Positions 7,714-14,346 of a stretch of DNA of 22,468 nt are shown here, one piece after another. Position numbers and translations under genes: made by a program. Numbering within the stretch: the first letter of the stretch is position 1; every line of letters starts with the position of its first letter. The notes beneath the pieces are model-generated. The model saw nothing but the letters and a program-made list of their open reading frames with translations, did no database searches and was not told where the DNA came from. Source of the stretch: Flavobacteriales bacterium (GTDB lineage: Bacteria; Bacteroidota; Bacteroidia; Flavobacteriales; Flavobacteriaceae); the NCBI GenBank assembly GCA_015494775.1, contig WGAP01000196.1, forward strand, positions 1 through 22,468, given 5' to 3'.

Positions 7714-8349
7714 TTATTTTAAATGTTGAAAAAAGAAATACAGGGCGATGAGCGAAAAACCCAATCCCACGGCCCAGGCAATCACATTGCCCAAGCAACG
7801 CAGGAATTTGTAGCATTTTTCGCGCGGTGCGCCCAAACTCTGAAAGGCCGATTGAAATCCGTGGCTCAGGTGAATACCCAAACCCGTAAAGGCCAAAACA
7901 TATAATAAGGTATAAACCGGACTGGAAAACAAGCCGGTAACCAAATCATAATGACTTTCCACCTTGCCGTAGCGGAACGGCACGTAATAGTTGTAAAAAT
8001 GAACCAACAGAAAAAAGAGCACAAACAATCCCGTCCAAATCATGTTGCGCGATGCCCAAGAGGCAACCGCCGAACCGTTGTATTTTTCGTATTTAACGGG
8101 ACGGTTTTTCCTGTTTTGCCATTCCAGGTATATGCCCATGGCAATGTGAAAGATAAAACCCAAAAACAAAATGGGTTCCATAATGCGGATAAAAAGGTTG
8201 GTGCCCATAAAGTGCACCGCCTTTTCAAAAGTTTCCCGTCCGGGCCATAGCAAGGTTAGGTTTATGCTCAAATGAAGCAAGATAAACGTAACCAAAAACA
8301 GCCCCGACACGGCCATGGCAATCTTCTTGGCGACCGATGTTCGTAGCAT
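7714..8349 (-). CDS. sdhC: Succinate dehydrogenase/fumarate reductase cytochrome b subunit
   Basis: Membrane anchor carrying haem b and the menaquinone site. It has 211 residues with five predicted transmembrane helices (about 11-32, 55-75, 102-124, 143-164 and 186-207), as in fused single-anchor enzymes; no separate sdhD is present. Histidines within or near helices (His26, His68, His117, His160, His163) are candidate haem ligands. It is the first gene of sdhCAB. A TAACTTTG box on the minus strand lies about 18 bases before its ATG. Confidence 0.92.
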   Translation of the reverse strand: MLRTSVAKKIAMAVSGLFLVTFILLHLSINLTLLWPGRETFEKAVHFMGTNLFIRIMEPILFLGFIFHIAMGIYLEWQNRKNRPVKYEKYNGSAVASWASRNMIWTGLFVLFFLLVHFYNYYVPFRYGKVESHYDLVTGLFSSPVYTLLYVLAFTGLGIHLSHGFQSAFQSLGAPREKCYKFLRCLGNVIAWAVGLGFSLIALYFFFQHLK

Positions 8350-8366
8350 AACGATTGAATTTTGTT

Positions 8367-8374
8367 CAAAGTTA
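8367..8374 (-). promoter_or_regulatory. Possible sdhCAB -7 box
   Basis: Minus-strand TAACTTTG fits TAnnTTTG and precedes the sdhC ATG by about 18 bases. I saw no TTG at the usual -33 distance, so the call rests on the -7 box alone. Confidence 0.4.
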
Positions 8375-8551
8375 TTTTTTGTAATCCGGTTTAAATATGA
8401 TTTTCATCAAGTATATGTTTTTTTTCAAACATCCGGATGAATAAGCGACGGATAAAATTTCCCGATTTTTTGTCTAAACCACCCAATCAAACCTTTTGAA
8501 TTTTTGCTTCGGGACTAAAATTGAGCAGGTTATGACAGTTTGTAATTTTTG

Positions 8552-8585
8552 TTGAAATGGAAAAAATAAAAATGTTATACCTTTG
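8552..8585 (+). promoter_or_regulatory. Promoter of the alpha-oxoamine synthase gene
   Basis: TTG at 8552-8554 and TACCTTTG at 8578-8585 (consensus TAnnTTTG), 23 bases apart, predict a start of transcription near 8592. This falls after the upstream in-frame ATG (8557) and before ATG 8608, so it decides the start of the gene. Confidence 0.6.
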
Positions 8586-8607
8586 CCGAAAGTGCAAATC
8601 ATTTGAC

Positions 8608-9852
8608 ATGAACGACATATTTGACAAAATGAAACGGAAAGGGCCCCTGACCCAATACCGTGAAATCGGCGAAGGATATTTCATGTTTCCCAAAATTACG
8701 GGCGAATTGGGCCCGCGCATGAAGTTCAACGGTCAGGAAATGATCATGTGGAGCATCAATGATTATTTGGGTCTGGGCAACCATCCCGAAATACGCAAGG
8801 CCGATGCCGAAGCGGCCGCCAAATGGGGCTTGGCCTATCCCATGGGTTCACGTCCCATGTCGGGTCATACCGATATGCACGAACAATTGGAACGCGAATT
8901 GGCCGAATTTGCCGGCAAGGAAGCGGCCTATTTGCTCAACTTCGGCTACCAAGGCAATGTGTCGATTATCGATGCCATGGTGGACAAAAACGATGTGATT
9001 GTTTACGACATTGATTCCCATGCCAGCATTATCGACGGCGTCCGTTTGCATCAAGGCAAGCGGTTTACTTTCCGGCACAATGACGTGGACAGTTTGAAAA
9101 AGAATTTGGAACGCGCCAAGCGCATTACCGAAAAAACCGGCGGCGGCATTTTGGTTATTTCCGAAGGCGTTTTCGGTATGCGTGGCGAGCAAGGCATCTT
9201 GAAGGAAATCGTGAATTTGAAATCCGAATACGACTTCCGTTTTTATATCGACGACGCGCACGGTTTCGGCACCTTGGGCCCGGGCGGCCGCGGAACCCAT
9301 TTCGAACAGGATGTGGTCGATGGTGTGGATGTGTATTTTGCCACTTTTGCCAAATCCATGGCCAGTATCGGCGCTTTTGTGGCCGGCGACAAAGACGTCA
9401 TCAAGTATTTACAATACAACATGCGCTCGCAGGTCTATGCCAAGTCCATGCCCATGCCCCTGGTGGAAGGTGCTTTGAAACGCTTGGATATGATACGTTC
9501 ACACCCCGAACTCAAAGACCAACTATGGGATGTGGCCCTGCGACTGCAAAAAGGGCTTACCGAAGCGGGGTTTGACATCGGAAAAACCGACACGGCCATA
9601 ACGCCCGTTTACCTGCATGTGGAACCCGTCGAAGCCGGTATGTTGGTCCGTGATTTGCGCGACAACCACAAGATATTCACGTCCATCGTGGTCTTTCCGG
9701 TGATTCCACGCGGTATGATTATTTTGCGGCTTATTCCCACCACGCGCCACACCCAGACCGAAATCGACGAGACCATCGAGGCCTTCAAGGCCATTCGCCA
9801 AAAGCAGGAAGCCGGCGTTTACAAGGAATTGGCCAAGGACATTCAGATTTAA
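8608..9852 (+). CDS. PLP-dependent alpha-oxoamine synthase family acyltransferase
   Basis: A 414-residue enzyme of the fold type I family that includes 2-amino-3-ketobutyrate CoA ligase, 8-amino-7-oxononanoate synthase and serine palmitoyltransferase: it decarboxylatively condenses an amino acid with an acyl thioester. Visible motifs are NDYLGLGNHP (51-60), NFGYQGN (111-117), the cofactor-stacking His in DIDSHASIIDG (134-144), the cofactor-binding Asp in IDDAHGFG (214-221) and the internal aldimine Lys249 in TFAKSMASIGAF. The start at MNDIFDKM is preferred because a promoter lies upstream of it and downstream of ATG 8557. No biotin or threonine-degradation genes adjoin it. In this phylum such enzymes often make the sphingoid or sulfonolipid (capnine-type) base, so a lipid role is plausible; substrate is not determined. 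Confidence 0.85.
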   Translation: MNDIFDKMKRKGPLTQYREIGEGYFMFPKITGELGPRMKFNGQEMIMWSINDYLGLGNHPEIRKADAEAAAKWGLAYPMGSRPMSGHTDMHEQLERELAEFAGKEAAYLLNFGYQGNVSIIDAMVDKNDVIVYDIDSHASIIDGVRLHQGKRFTFRHNDVDSLKKNLERAKRITEKTGGGILVISEGVFGMRGEQGILKEIVNLKSEYDFRFYIDDAHGFGTLGPGGRGTHFEQDVVDGVDVYFATFAKSMASIGAFVAGDKDVIKYLQYNMRSQVYAKSMPMPLVEGALKRLDMIRSHPELKDQLWDVALRLQKGLTEAGFDIGKTDTAITPVYLHVEPVEAGMLVRDLRDNHKIFTSIVVFPVIPRGMIILRLIPTTRHTQTEIDETIEAFKAIRQKQEAGVYKELAKDIQI

Positions 9853-9884
9853 TTTTTTTTGGGCGCCCCGGCGCTCACGTTCGG

Positions 9885-9960
9885 GGCCCCGCCGGCGGGC
9901 GGATGCCCGCGCGACTTGCCTTTGGCAATTCGCCGGCGCCTTCGGCGCCGCGGCGGGGCC
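9885..9960 (+). repeat. Four-way (cloverleaf-like) hairpin core of repeat copy 2
   Basis: The outer stem GGCCCCGCCG (9885-9894) pairs with CGGCGGGGCC (9951-9960). Inner hairpins are 9895-9910 (GCGGGC-GGAT-GCCCGC), 9916-9928 (TTGCC-TTT-GGCAA) and 9934-9950 (CGGCGCC-TTC-GGCGCCG). The last arm differs from copy 1 (8-bp stem there, 7-bp here), yet both pair completely; loop changes are confined to loops in the other two arms. Confidence 0.7.
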
Positions 9961-10010
9961 TCGGCCGCCGTTTCGCGCGACGGAGCACGCTCACGCCGGC
10001 CGTTCCTCAC

Positions 10011-10171
10011 GCGTTGCAGCAAGCATAAATGTCGGATAAGTTGAAGTTATTTTTGTCGAGAACAAAGCCGGCAATCCGAAGGCATAGCCGTAGCTATGGC
10101 GAGGATGGGCAATGCCGTTATCGGCAAAAAGAACGAGACTTGGTGTGAATGTTTTATGCTTGCTGCAACGC
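10011..10171. mobile_element. 161-bp MITE-like element with 19-bp terminal inverted repeats
   Basis: GCGTTGCAGCAAGCATAAA at 10011-10029 is perfectly complementary to 10153-10171. The interior (about 123 bp) is less GC-rich than the host repeat and carries further inverted repeats, such as GGCATAGC-CGTA-GCTATGGC near 10081-10100 and GCCG-TTAT-CGGC at 10113-10124. It has no coding capacity for a transposase. The related copy 1 lacks it: there CTCAC joins GTGCCGG directly (complement of 315/316), giving an empty site. No target-site duplication is evident. Confidence 0.6.
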
Positions 10172-10322
10172 CAGGCGCCGTCGGGCTGTCCGCTCAAATG
10201 CGCAGCCGGCCCGCTCTTGCCCTGCATGCGTGGCGGCCGTGGCTCCCCACTGGTCGCCCCGCCGCCACGGCAGGCCTGCGGCGCGCCGCCCGCGCATAAC
10301 CGCTCCCATCCCTGGCGCAAAA

Positions 10323-12722
10323 TCATGGCCGGGTTCTAAGGTTTATCAATTGTTCTAATCGTTTTTCAAGCTGCGCATTTTGACGTTTTAATTGCTCGAT
10401 TTCCTGTCGTTGACGTTCTATTTCCCGCTGTTGTTCTTGCATGGCCTTGACCAAGGGGACCACAAATTCCGCATAGCGCAGGCCGTAGGTATCGTTTTCG
10501 TTATCCGGTTTGTCAACACCGTGAAAATCATAGCCCACACTACGGGCGGCTTGTTCCACTTCCTGAGCAATAAACCCGCTTTGGAGTTCCGATTCCTTTT
10601 GTTTTTCGGCCTCGGAAAGACGCAAACTATCGGGTGTATGAAGAAAAGCCGCCAAGGCATCCAAATCCAGATGATACGTTACGGGACGCAGTTTCATGAT
10701 AAAGGGCAACCCGACCACGTTTTCACGCACATCTTTCTTGAATCTGGCATCCGACAGGTTGGTCCAGTCGGCATAACCGCCGATGCTGGTAACCGAACTG
10801 TTTCCGATACGGACTTGGTTGCTGGCGGTGGGTTGGGCATTGTAGCCCAGAGCTGTGGAGTTGGTGAAATTAACTCCATCAAAAAAAACTCTATATCCGA
10901 CTGCTGTATTATAGTTGCCTCCCACGTTATGAGTTAACGCGGAGGCACCCAAAGCCGTATTATAGTTACCGGAATCGTTAGCATATAATGACATCGACCC
11001 TATGGCTACATTTTGGTTGCCAGACGTGTTGTTCCGTCCGGAATTATAACCTAATGCAACATTGTAACTTCCGGAAGTATTAACATACAAAACTTCCTCA
11101 CCCATCGCAAGATTATTGTTTCCTGTTGTATTTGATTTTAAAGCATGCGAGCCTATAGCTATGTTTTCATCTCCTTGATTTGAATATAACGTATTAACTC
11201 CCATCCCAATATTTCCTGTGCCTGAATTGTTGTATAAGGCTTGATAACCTATACCTATGCTCGATATGCCATTGGCATTATATTGCGAATAGCCCCCCAA
11301 TGCTATATTATTATAACCGGTAGTATTGTAGCGAAGAGCTAATTTACCAATAGCAACATTCTGAGCTCCGTTTGTATTTGATGTTAATGATGCTTGGCCT
11401 ATGGCAATATTCCCTTCCCCATTGGTGTTGTGCCTTAATGCCTCATTGCCAATAGCAACATTAGTAAAACCTTGCGTGTTTGCATATAGGGCTAAATTGC
11501 CAATAGCAATATTATTATTTGCATCTCTGTCATTATTGCTGTACAAAGCCTGTCTTCCTATTGCAATATTATATTTACCTTCCACATTGCCATATAATGC
11601 CTCCGAACCAACAGCTATATTATAGTAGCCGGAAGTATTGGAATAAAGTCCGTTCTTGCCTATGGCCAAATTTTCAATTCCCGTAGTATTGTTATACAAT
11701 GTAAAATACCCAATACCAATGCTATAACTGGATCGGTTTTGTCTCATCGAAAAATCTCCAATGCCAATATTATAGTCTCCGTAATTGTGTTGTAAACAGT
11801 ATCTTCCGATGGCAATATTGTTATTTGTAGAATTTGCATATAGCATTGATGCCCACCCTAATGCAATATTATAATTGCCTTCACGCAGATCACGCAATGC
11901 ATATGTGCCTCCGGCAAAGTTATAGTTTCCGTTCCGATTACTGTTTAATGCCATATATCCTATCGCCGTATTGGCTCCGCCTGTGGTGTCTGCTTCCAAA
12001 GCGAATGCTCCCACAGCAGTGTTTTGTCCAGTTTTATTTGCTCGTAACGCCGAATGGCCAATAGCTGTATTCCAATTTCCTGATACAACATCACGCAATG
12101 CTGTGATTCCAACCGCCACATTACCATCTCCCGTTGTATCATTCATCAAGGCTTGATACCCAATTGCCGTGTTCCCATTCAGATGTTGCGACTTATGTAA
12201 CGCATATGCTCCAATTGCGGTATTTCTGAGCCCGTCAATATTTGAAGACAATGCCTGGTAACCTAAACCAATGTTTTCGTATCCTGTTGCATTATTTTGA
12301 AGCACCTGATACCCCACCCCCACATTCCGGTTATCGGTACCATCATCAAATTTCCCAGCTTCAAATCCCAAAAAAACAGATGAGCCGTTATCGGTGCCGT
12401 CATCATCGGATTTACCGTCTTCCAAATCGTTGATTTTCTTAACAGCCGAAGCTGCATTTTGAACCATCAACCAAACTGTGCCGTCATAATAATAAAAACC
12501 AGGTGTGTTGTCAGTCTGGTAAACCATCAAACCTTCGGCCGGCGAAGCAATGCCATCGCGTTGATCTTTTGTCATCCGGGGAATCAATAATCCTTTGGAA
12601 GTACTTTGAATATCCAACATGGCGGAAGCATCCGGCTGGCTTCCATCGGTGTTGATACTCACTTGGGCGCTTACAACTTCCGCCCCATATAATAACAATA
12701 CAATTACTATTTTCGCTTTCAT
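10323..12722 (-). CDS. Secreted fibre-like protein: YadA-type repeats with C-terminal S74 chaperone domain
   Basis: A 799-residue exported protein, probably a trimeric surface or fibre protein. I start at MKAKIVIV (12722), not at the TTG two codons earlier. A signal peptide ends near VVSA-Q (19/20). Next comes VSINTDGSQPDASAMLDI, typical of Bacteroidota fibre-like proteins, and a GFYYYDGTVW segment (about 75-84). About 29 imperfect repeats of roughly 17 residues follow (about 132-640; pattern N-x-A-I-G-x-x-A-L-x-x-N-x-x-G-x-x), as in YadA-head left-handed beta-rolls. The C-terminus holds an intramolecular-chaperone S74 domain with SDARFKKD (657-664; cleavage expected before the Ser) and GFIAQEVE, then a Gln/Glu-rich coiled coil (about 758-793). 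It has no T9SS domain. It converges on the PLP-enzyme gene across repeat copy 2. Ligand unknown. Confidence 0.88.
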   Translation of the reverse strand: MKAKIVIVLLLYGAEVVSAQVSINTDGSQPDASAMLDIQSTSKGLLIPRMTKDQRDGIASPAEGLMVYQTDNTPGFYYYDGTVWLMVQNAASAVKKINDLEDGKSDDDGTDNGSSVFLGFEAGKFDDGTDNRNVGVGYQVLQNNATGYENIGLGYQALSSNIDGLRNTAIGAYALHKSQHLNGNTAIGYQALMNDTTGDGNVAVGITALRDVVSGNWNTAIGHSALRANKTGQNTAVGAFALEADTTGGANTAIGYMALNSNRNGNYNFAGGTYALRDLREGNYNIALGWASMLYANSTNNNIAIGRYCLQHNYGDYNIGIGDFSMRQNRSSYSIGIGYFTLYNNTTGIENLAIGKNGLYSNTSGYYNIAVGSEALYGNVEGKYNIAIGRQALYSNNDRDANNNIAIGNLALYANTQGFTNVAIGNEALRHNTNGEGNIAIGQASLTSNTNGAQNVAIGKLALRYNTTGYNNIALGGYSQYNANGISSIGIGYQALYNNSGTGNIGMGVNTLYSNQGDENIAIGSHALKSNTTGNNNLAMGEEVLYVNTSGSYNVALGYNSGRNNTSGNQNVAIGSMSLYANDSGNYNTALGASALTHNVGGNYNTAVGYRVFFDGVNFTNSTALGYNAQPTASNQVRIGNSSVTSIGGYADWTNLSDARFKKDVRENVVGLPFIMKLRPVTYHLDLDALAAFLHTPDSLRLSEAEKQKESELQSGFIAQEVEQAARSVGYDFHGVDKPDNENDTYGLRYAEFVVPLVKAMQEQQREIERQRQEIEQLKRQNAQLEKRLEQLINLRTRP

Positions 12723-13140
12723 GATCAAGTGGTTTTTGAGATTAGTAAAATTTTATTCGCAAGCCATAACCCGTTTTTTTTGATTACTCCGGTTGGCCAT
12801 ACTTTACAAGTCAAAAATAAAAAATTTATTGAATAATATACAAGATATTAATGTTATTTTTAATATCTTTATCGATAAGATTTGGATTTTTTGCCAAATA
12901 TCAGATTTTGCAGAAATTCCGATAATTATTTCACCAAATATACCCTGGATATAAATGCGGGTTTACCCAATTAATCATCGTTCATATATTGTAAATCTAT
13001 GACCCCGGTGCCAATCGTATCGAACATTTGAAATAGTGAAGGATATGCCGGAAATAAATTTATATGTAGGATTATTAATTTTAGATTCATTGCTATACCC
13101 CCAAACGATAATTAACCGGTAAATCTCCTCCATCCCCCCG
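12723..13140. other. AT-rich intergenic region
   Basis: About 420 bp with no supported gene or RNA. It must contain the promoter of the fibre-like gene: a minus-strand TATATTTG at 12942-12935 fits the -7 consensus, with TTG at 12970-12968 about 25 bases out, but this would give a leader of about 200 bases. Small inverted repeats occur (TTTGG...CCAAA near 12882-12897). No tandem repeats or coding remnants were recognised. Confidence 0.4.
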
Positions 13141-13144
13141 AAAA

Positions 13145-13170
13145 CAAAAAACCGGCCCCAAGGACCGGTT
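13145..13170 (-). terminator. Rho-independent terminator of the HdeD-like gene
   Basis: On the minus strand AACCGGTCC-TT-GGGGCCGGTT forms a GC-rich stem (13170-13150) followed by TTTTTTG. It lies about 20 bases after the stop codon of the gene at 13191-13763. Confidence 0.8.
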
Positions 13171-13190
13171 GTCGGCTTGTAAATCGCGGA

Positions 13191-13763
13191 TTATTCCTCC
13201 ACATACATTTGTTCCACCACGATTTTGTCGGCTCCCCTGCTCAATGACCAAAGCATGATGCTGTCAAAGAGCAAACTGATGCCCGCATACAAACCCAGCA
13301 GCCAGGACGAAGCCAAGGGATTGGGCGTGTAGTAGAGAAAAATAACCCCCAAAATACCGCTTACCAATCCGTTGATAACGGCCCATAATTTGTTGACCGC
13401 CGGTTTGAGCGTAAAGGCCAAGCCGAAGTTGATGGCCGCATCGGTAAACAGGTAAACAGCCATCAAAATAGCCAATGCACTGGCGGCCGCCCATGGTTTC
13501 CAAATCATCAGCACACCCGTAACGGTGAGTAGCAGGGCTTTAAGCCAACCCCAAAAGCTTTTGGGATTTACCTTGTAGGTTACATAACCGCCATAAAGGC
13601 CTAGGAACAACATCACCCAACCGACAAAAACGGCAAAGGTCAAACCCATTAATCCGGGAAATATCACCCCGGCCAAACCCAAAAGGAAAAAGGCGATGGC
13701 CAACCTTTTGGTGTGTACGATATACTTATCGTAAAATGCTTTGCGCGTAGGATAGTTGATCAT
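13191..13763 (-). CDS. HdeD-like (DUF308) membrane protein
   Basis: A 190-residue integral membrane protein with six hydrophobic helices in three pairs (about 21-39, 43-62, 74-90, 94-114, 127-146 and 151-171). It matches the HdeD/DUF308 layout: short loops, Gly- and Leu-rich helices, a charged N-terminus and a hydrophilic acidic C-terminal tail. In enterobacteria HdeD is tied to acid resistance; for Bacteroidota homologues the role is unknown. It is monocistronic, with its own terminator, and divergent from rpsO across about 245 bp. No clear TAnnTTTG box was found upstream of it. Confidence 0.75.
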   Translation of the reverse strand: MINYPTRKAFYDKYIVHTKRLAIAFFLLGLAGVIFPGLMGLTFAVFVGWVMLFLGLYGGYVTYKVNPKSFWGWLKALLLTVTGVLMIWKPWAAASALAILMAVYLFTDAAINFGLAFTLKPAVNKLWAVINGLVSGILGVIFLYYTPNPLASSWLLGLYAGISLLFDSIMLWSLSRGADKIVVEQMYVEE

Positions 13764-13937
13764 GATTTTGGTTTTTTTGTTTAGCGTTATTGGTTACCGA
13801 AAAAAATGTGCCCGGTGATAAAAACGGCCATTTTTACAGCGAAAACCAAATAAAAACCTAAAAATCAAGACATTATTTCCTTGTTCGGTGCAATTTTTTC
13901 AGCCCCCCGGGCGGTGAAAATATAAAATAATGTATGC

Positions 13938-13969
13938 TTTGGTATTTCGGGAAAATGATTATATCTTTG
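13938..13969 (+). promoter_or_regulatory. Promoter of rpsO
   Basis: TTTG at 13938-13941, 20 bases, then TATCTTTG at 13962-13969: an essentially perfect Bacteroidota sigma-A-type promoter. Transcription should begin near 13976, after the ATG at 13934 and before ATG 14009, which fixes the rpsO start. Confidence 0.8.
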
Positions 13970-14008
13970 CACACTGCAATACATAAAAATCATTTAAAAA
14001 ATATTGGC

Positions 14009-14278
14009 ATGTATTTGACACCCGAAATCAAGAAAGAATTCTTCAAGAAGTACGGCAAATCCGAGAAGGATACCGGATCGCCGGAAGCTCAAATCGCACT
14101 GTTCACCTACCGCATCGAACATTTGACCCAACACCTCAAAAAGCACAAACACGATTACAGCACCGAGCGGGCATTGATCAAATTGGTAGGTAAACGCCGG
14201 CGACATCTGGACTACCTCAAAAAGGTGGATATCGAACGTTACCGAAAAATCATCAAAGAACTCGGATTGCGTAAATAA
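14009..14278 (+). CDS. rpsO: 30S ribosomal protein S15
   Basis: An 89-residue S15, the primary binder of the 16S rRNA central domain. It shows the usual all-helical sequence: MYLTPEIKKEFF, DTGSPEAQIALFTYRIEHLTQHLK, the conserved HDYSTERALIKLVGKRRRHLDYL block and a C-terminal YRKIIKELGLRK. The length equals the family norm when started at 14009; the upstream in-frame ATG (13934) would add 25 residues lying before the transcription start. It is followed by a terminator-like hairpin and then pnp, the same rpsO-pnp order known from many bacteria. Confidence 0.96.
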   Translation: MYLTPEIKKEFFKKYGKSEKDTGSPEAQIALFTYRIEHLTQHLKKHKHDYSTERALIKLVGKRRRHLDYLKKVDIERYRKIIKELGLRK

Positions 14279-14290
14279 GCAATCCCACAC

Positions 14291-14318
14291 AAAAAGGGCG
14301 GTTCCAAGCCCTTTTTTT
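14291..14318 (+). terminator. Terminator/attenuator between rpsO and pnp
   Basis: AAAAAGGGC (14291-14299), loop of eight bases, GCCCTTTTTTT (14308-14318). It lies 12 bases after the rpsO stop and 28 before the pnp ATG. Since no separate pnp promoter is evident, partial read-through is likely. Confidence 0.75.
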
Positions 14319-14346
14319 GTTTAATCCGAAAAAAACAGGAATACGT

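Larger units (their letters stand above)
9853..10322. repeat. GC-rich multi-hairpin intergenic repeat, copy 2
   Basis: This fills the whole gap between two convergent genes, from directly after the TAA at 9850-9852 to directly before the stop at 10323-10325. It is the inverted counterpart of 142-476. The TTTTTTTTGGGCGCC boundary, the four-arm core (9885-9960), CGGGCTGTCCGCTCA (10182-10196) and the CCATCCCTGGCGCAA end (up to 10320) are shared. The middle third is more diverged, and a 161-bp element with terminal inverted repeats (10011-10171) is inserted. No terminator of ordinary form is seen here, so the repeat may separate the two transcripts. The small open frames inside it match frames in copy 1 only because the DNA matches. 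Confidence 0.8.

Noticed and set aside
8557..8607. Upstream start (MEKIKMLYL...) for the PLP enzyme
   Set aside because: The ATG at 8557 lies inside the promoter, upstream of the predicted transcription start; the family N-terminus begins at MNDIFDKM.
9853..9870. TTTTTTTT followed by GGGCGCC after the PLP-enzyme gene as a rho-independent terminator
   Set aside because: The T-run precedes rather than follows the hairpin in the direction of transcription, so it does not have terminator form.
11000..12330. 51-bp tandem DNA repeats read as a non-coding array
   Set aside because: They encode the 17-residue repeats of the fibre-like protein in one uninterrupted minus-strand frame; the plus-strand frames there are shadows.
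13934..14008. Upstream start giving a 114-residue S15
   Set aside because: The extra 25 codons overlap the promoter and are absent from the S15 family, which is about 89 residues.
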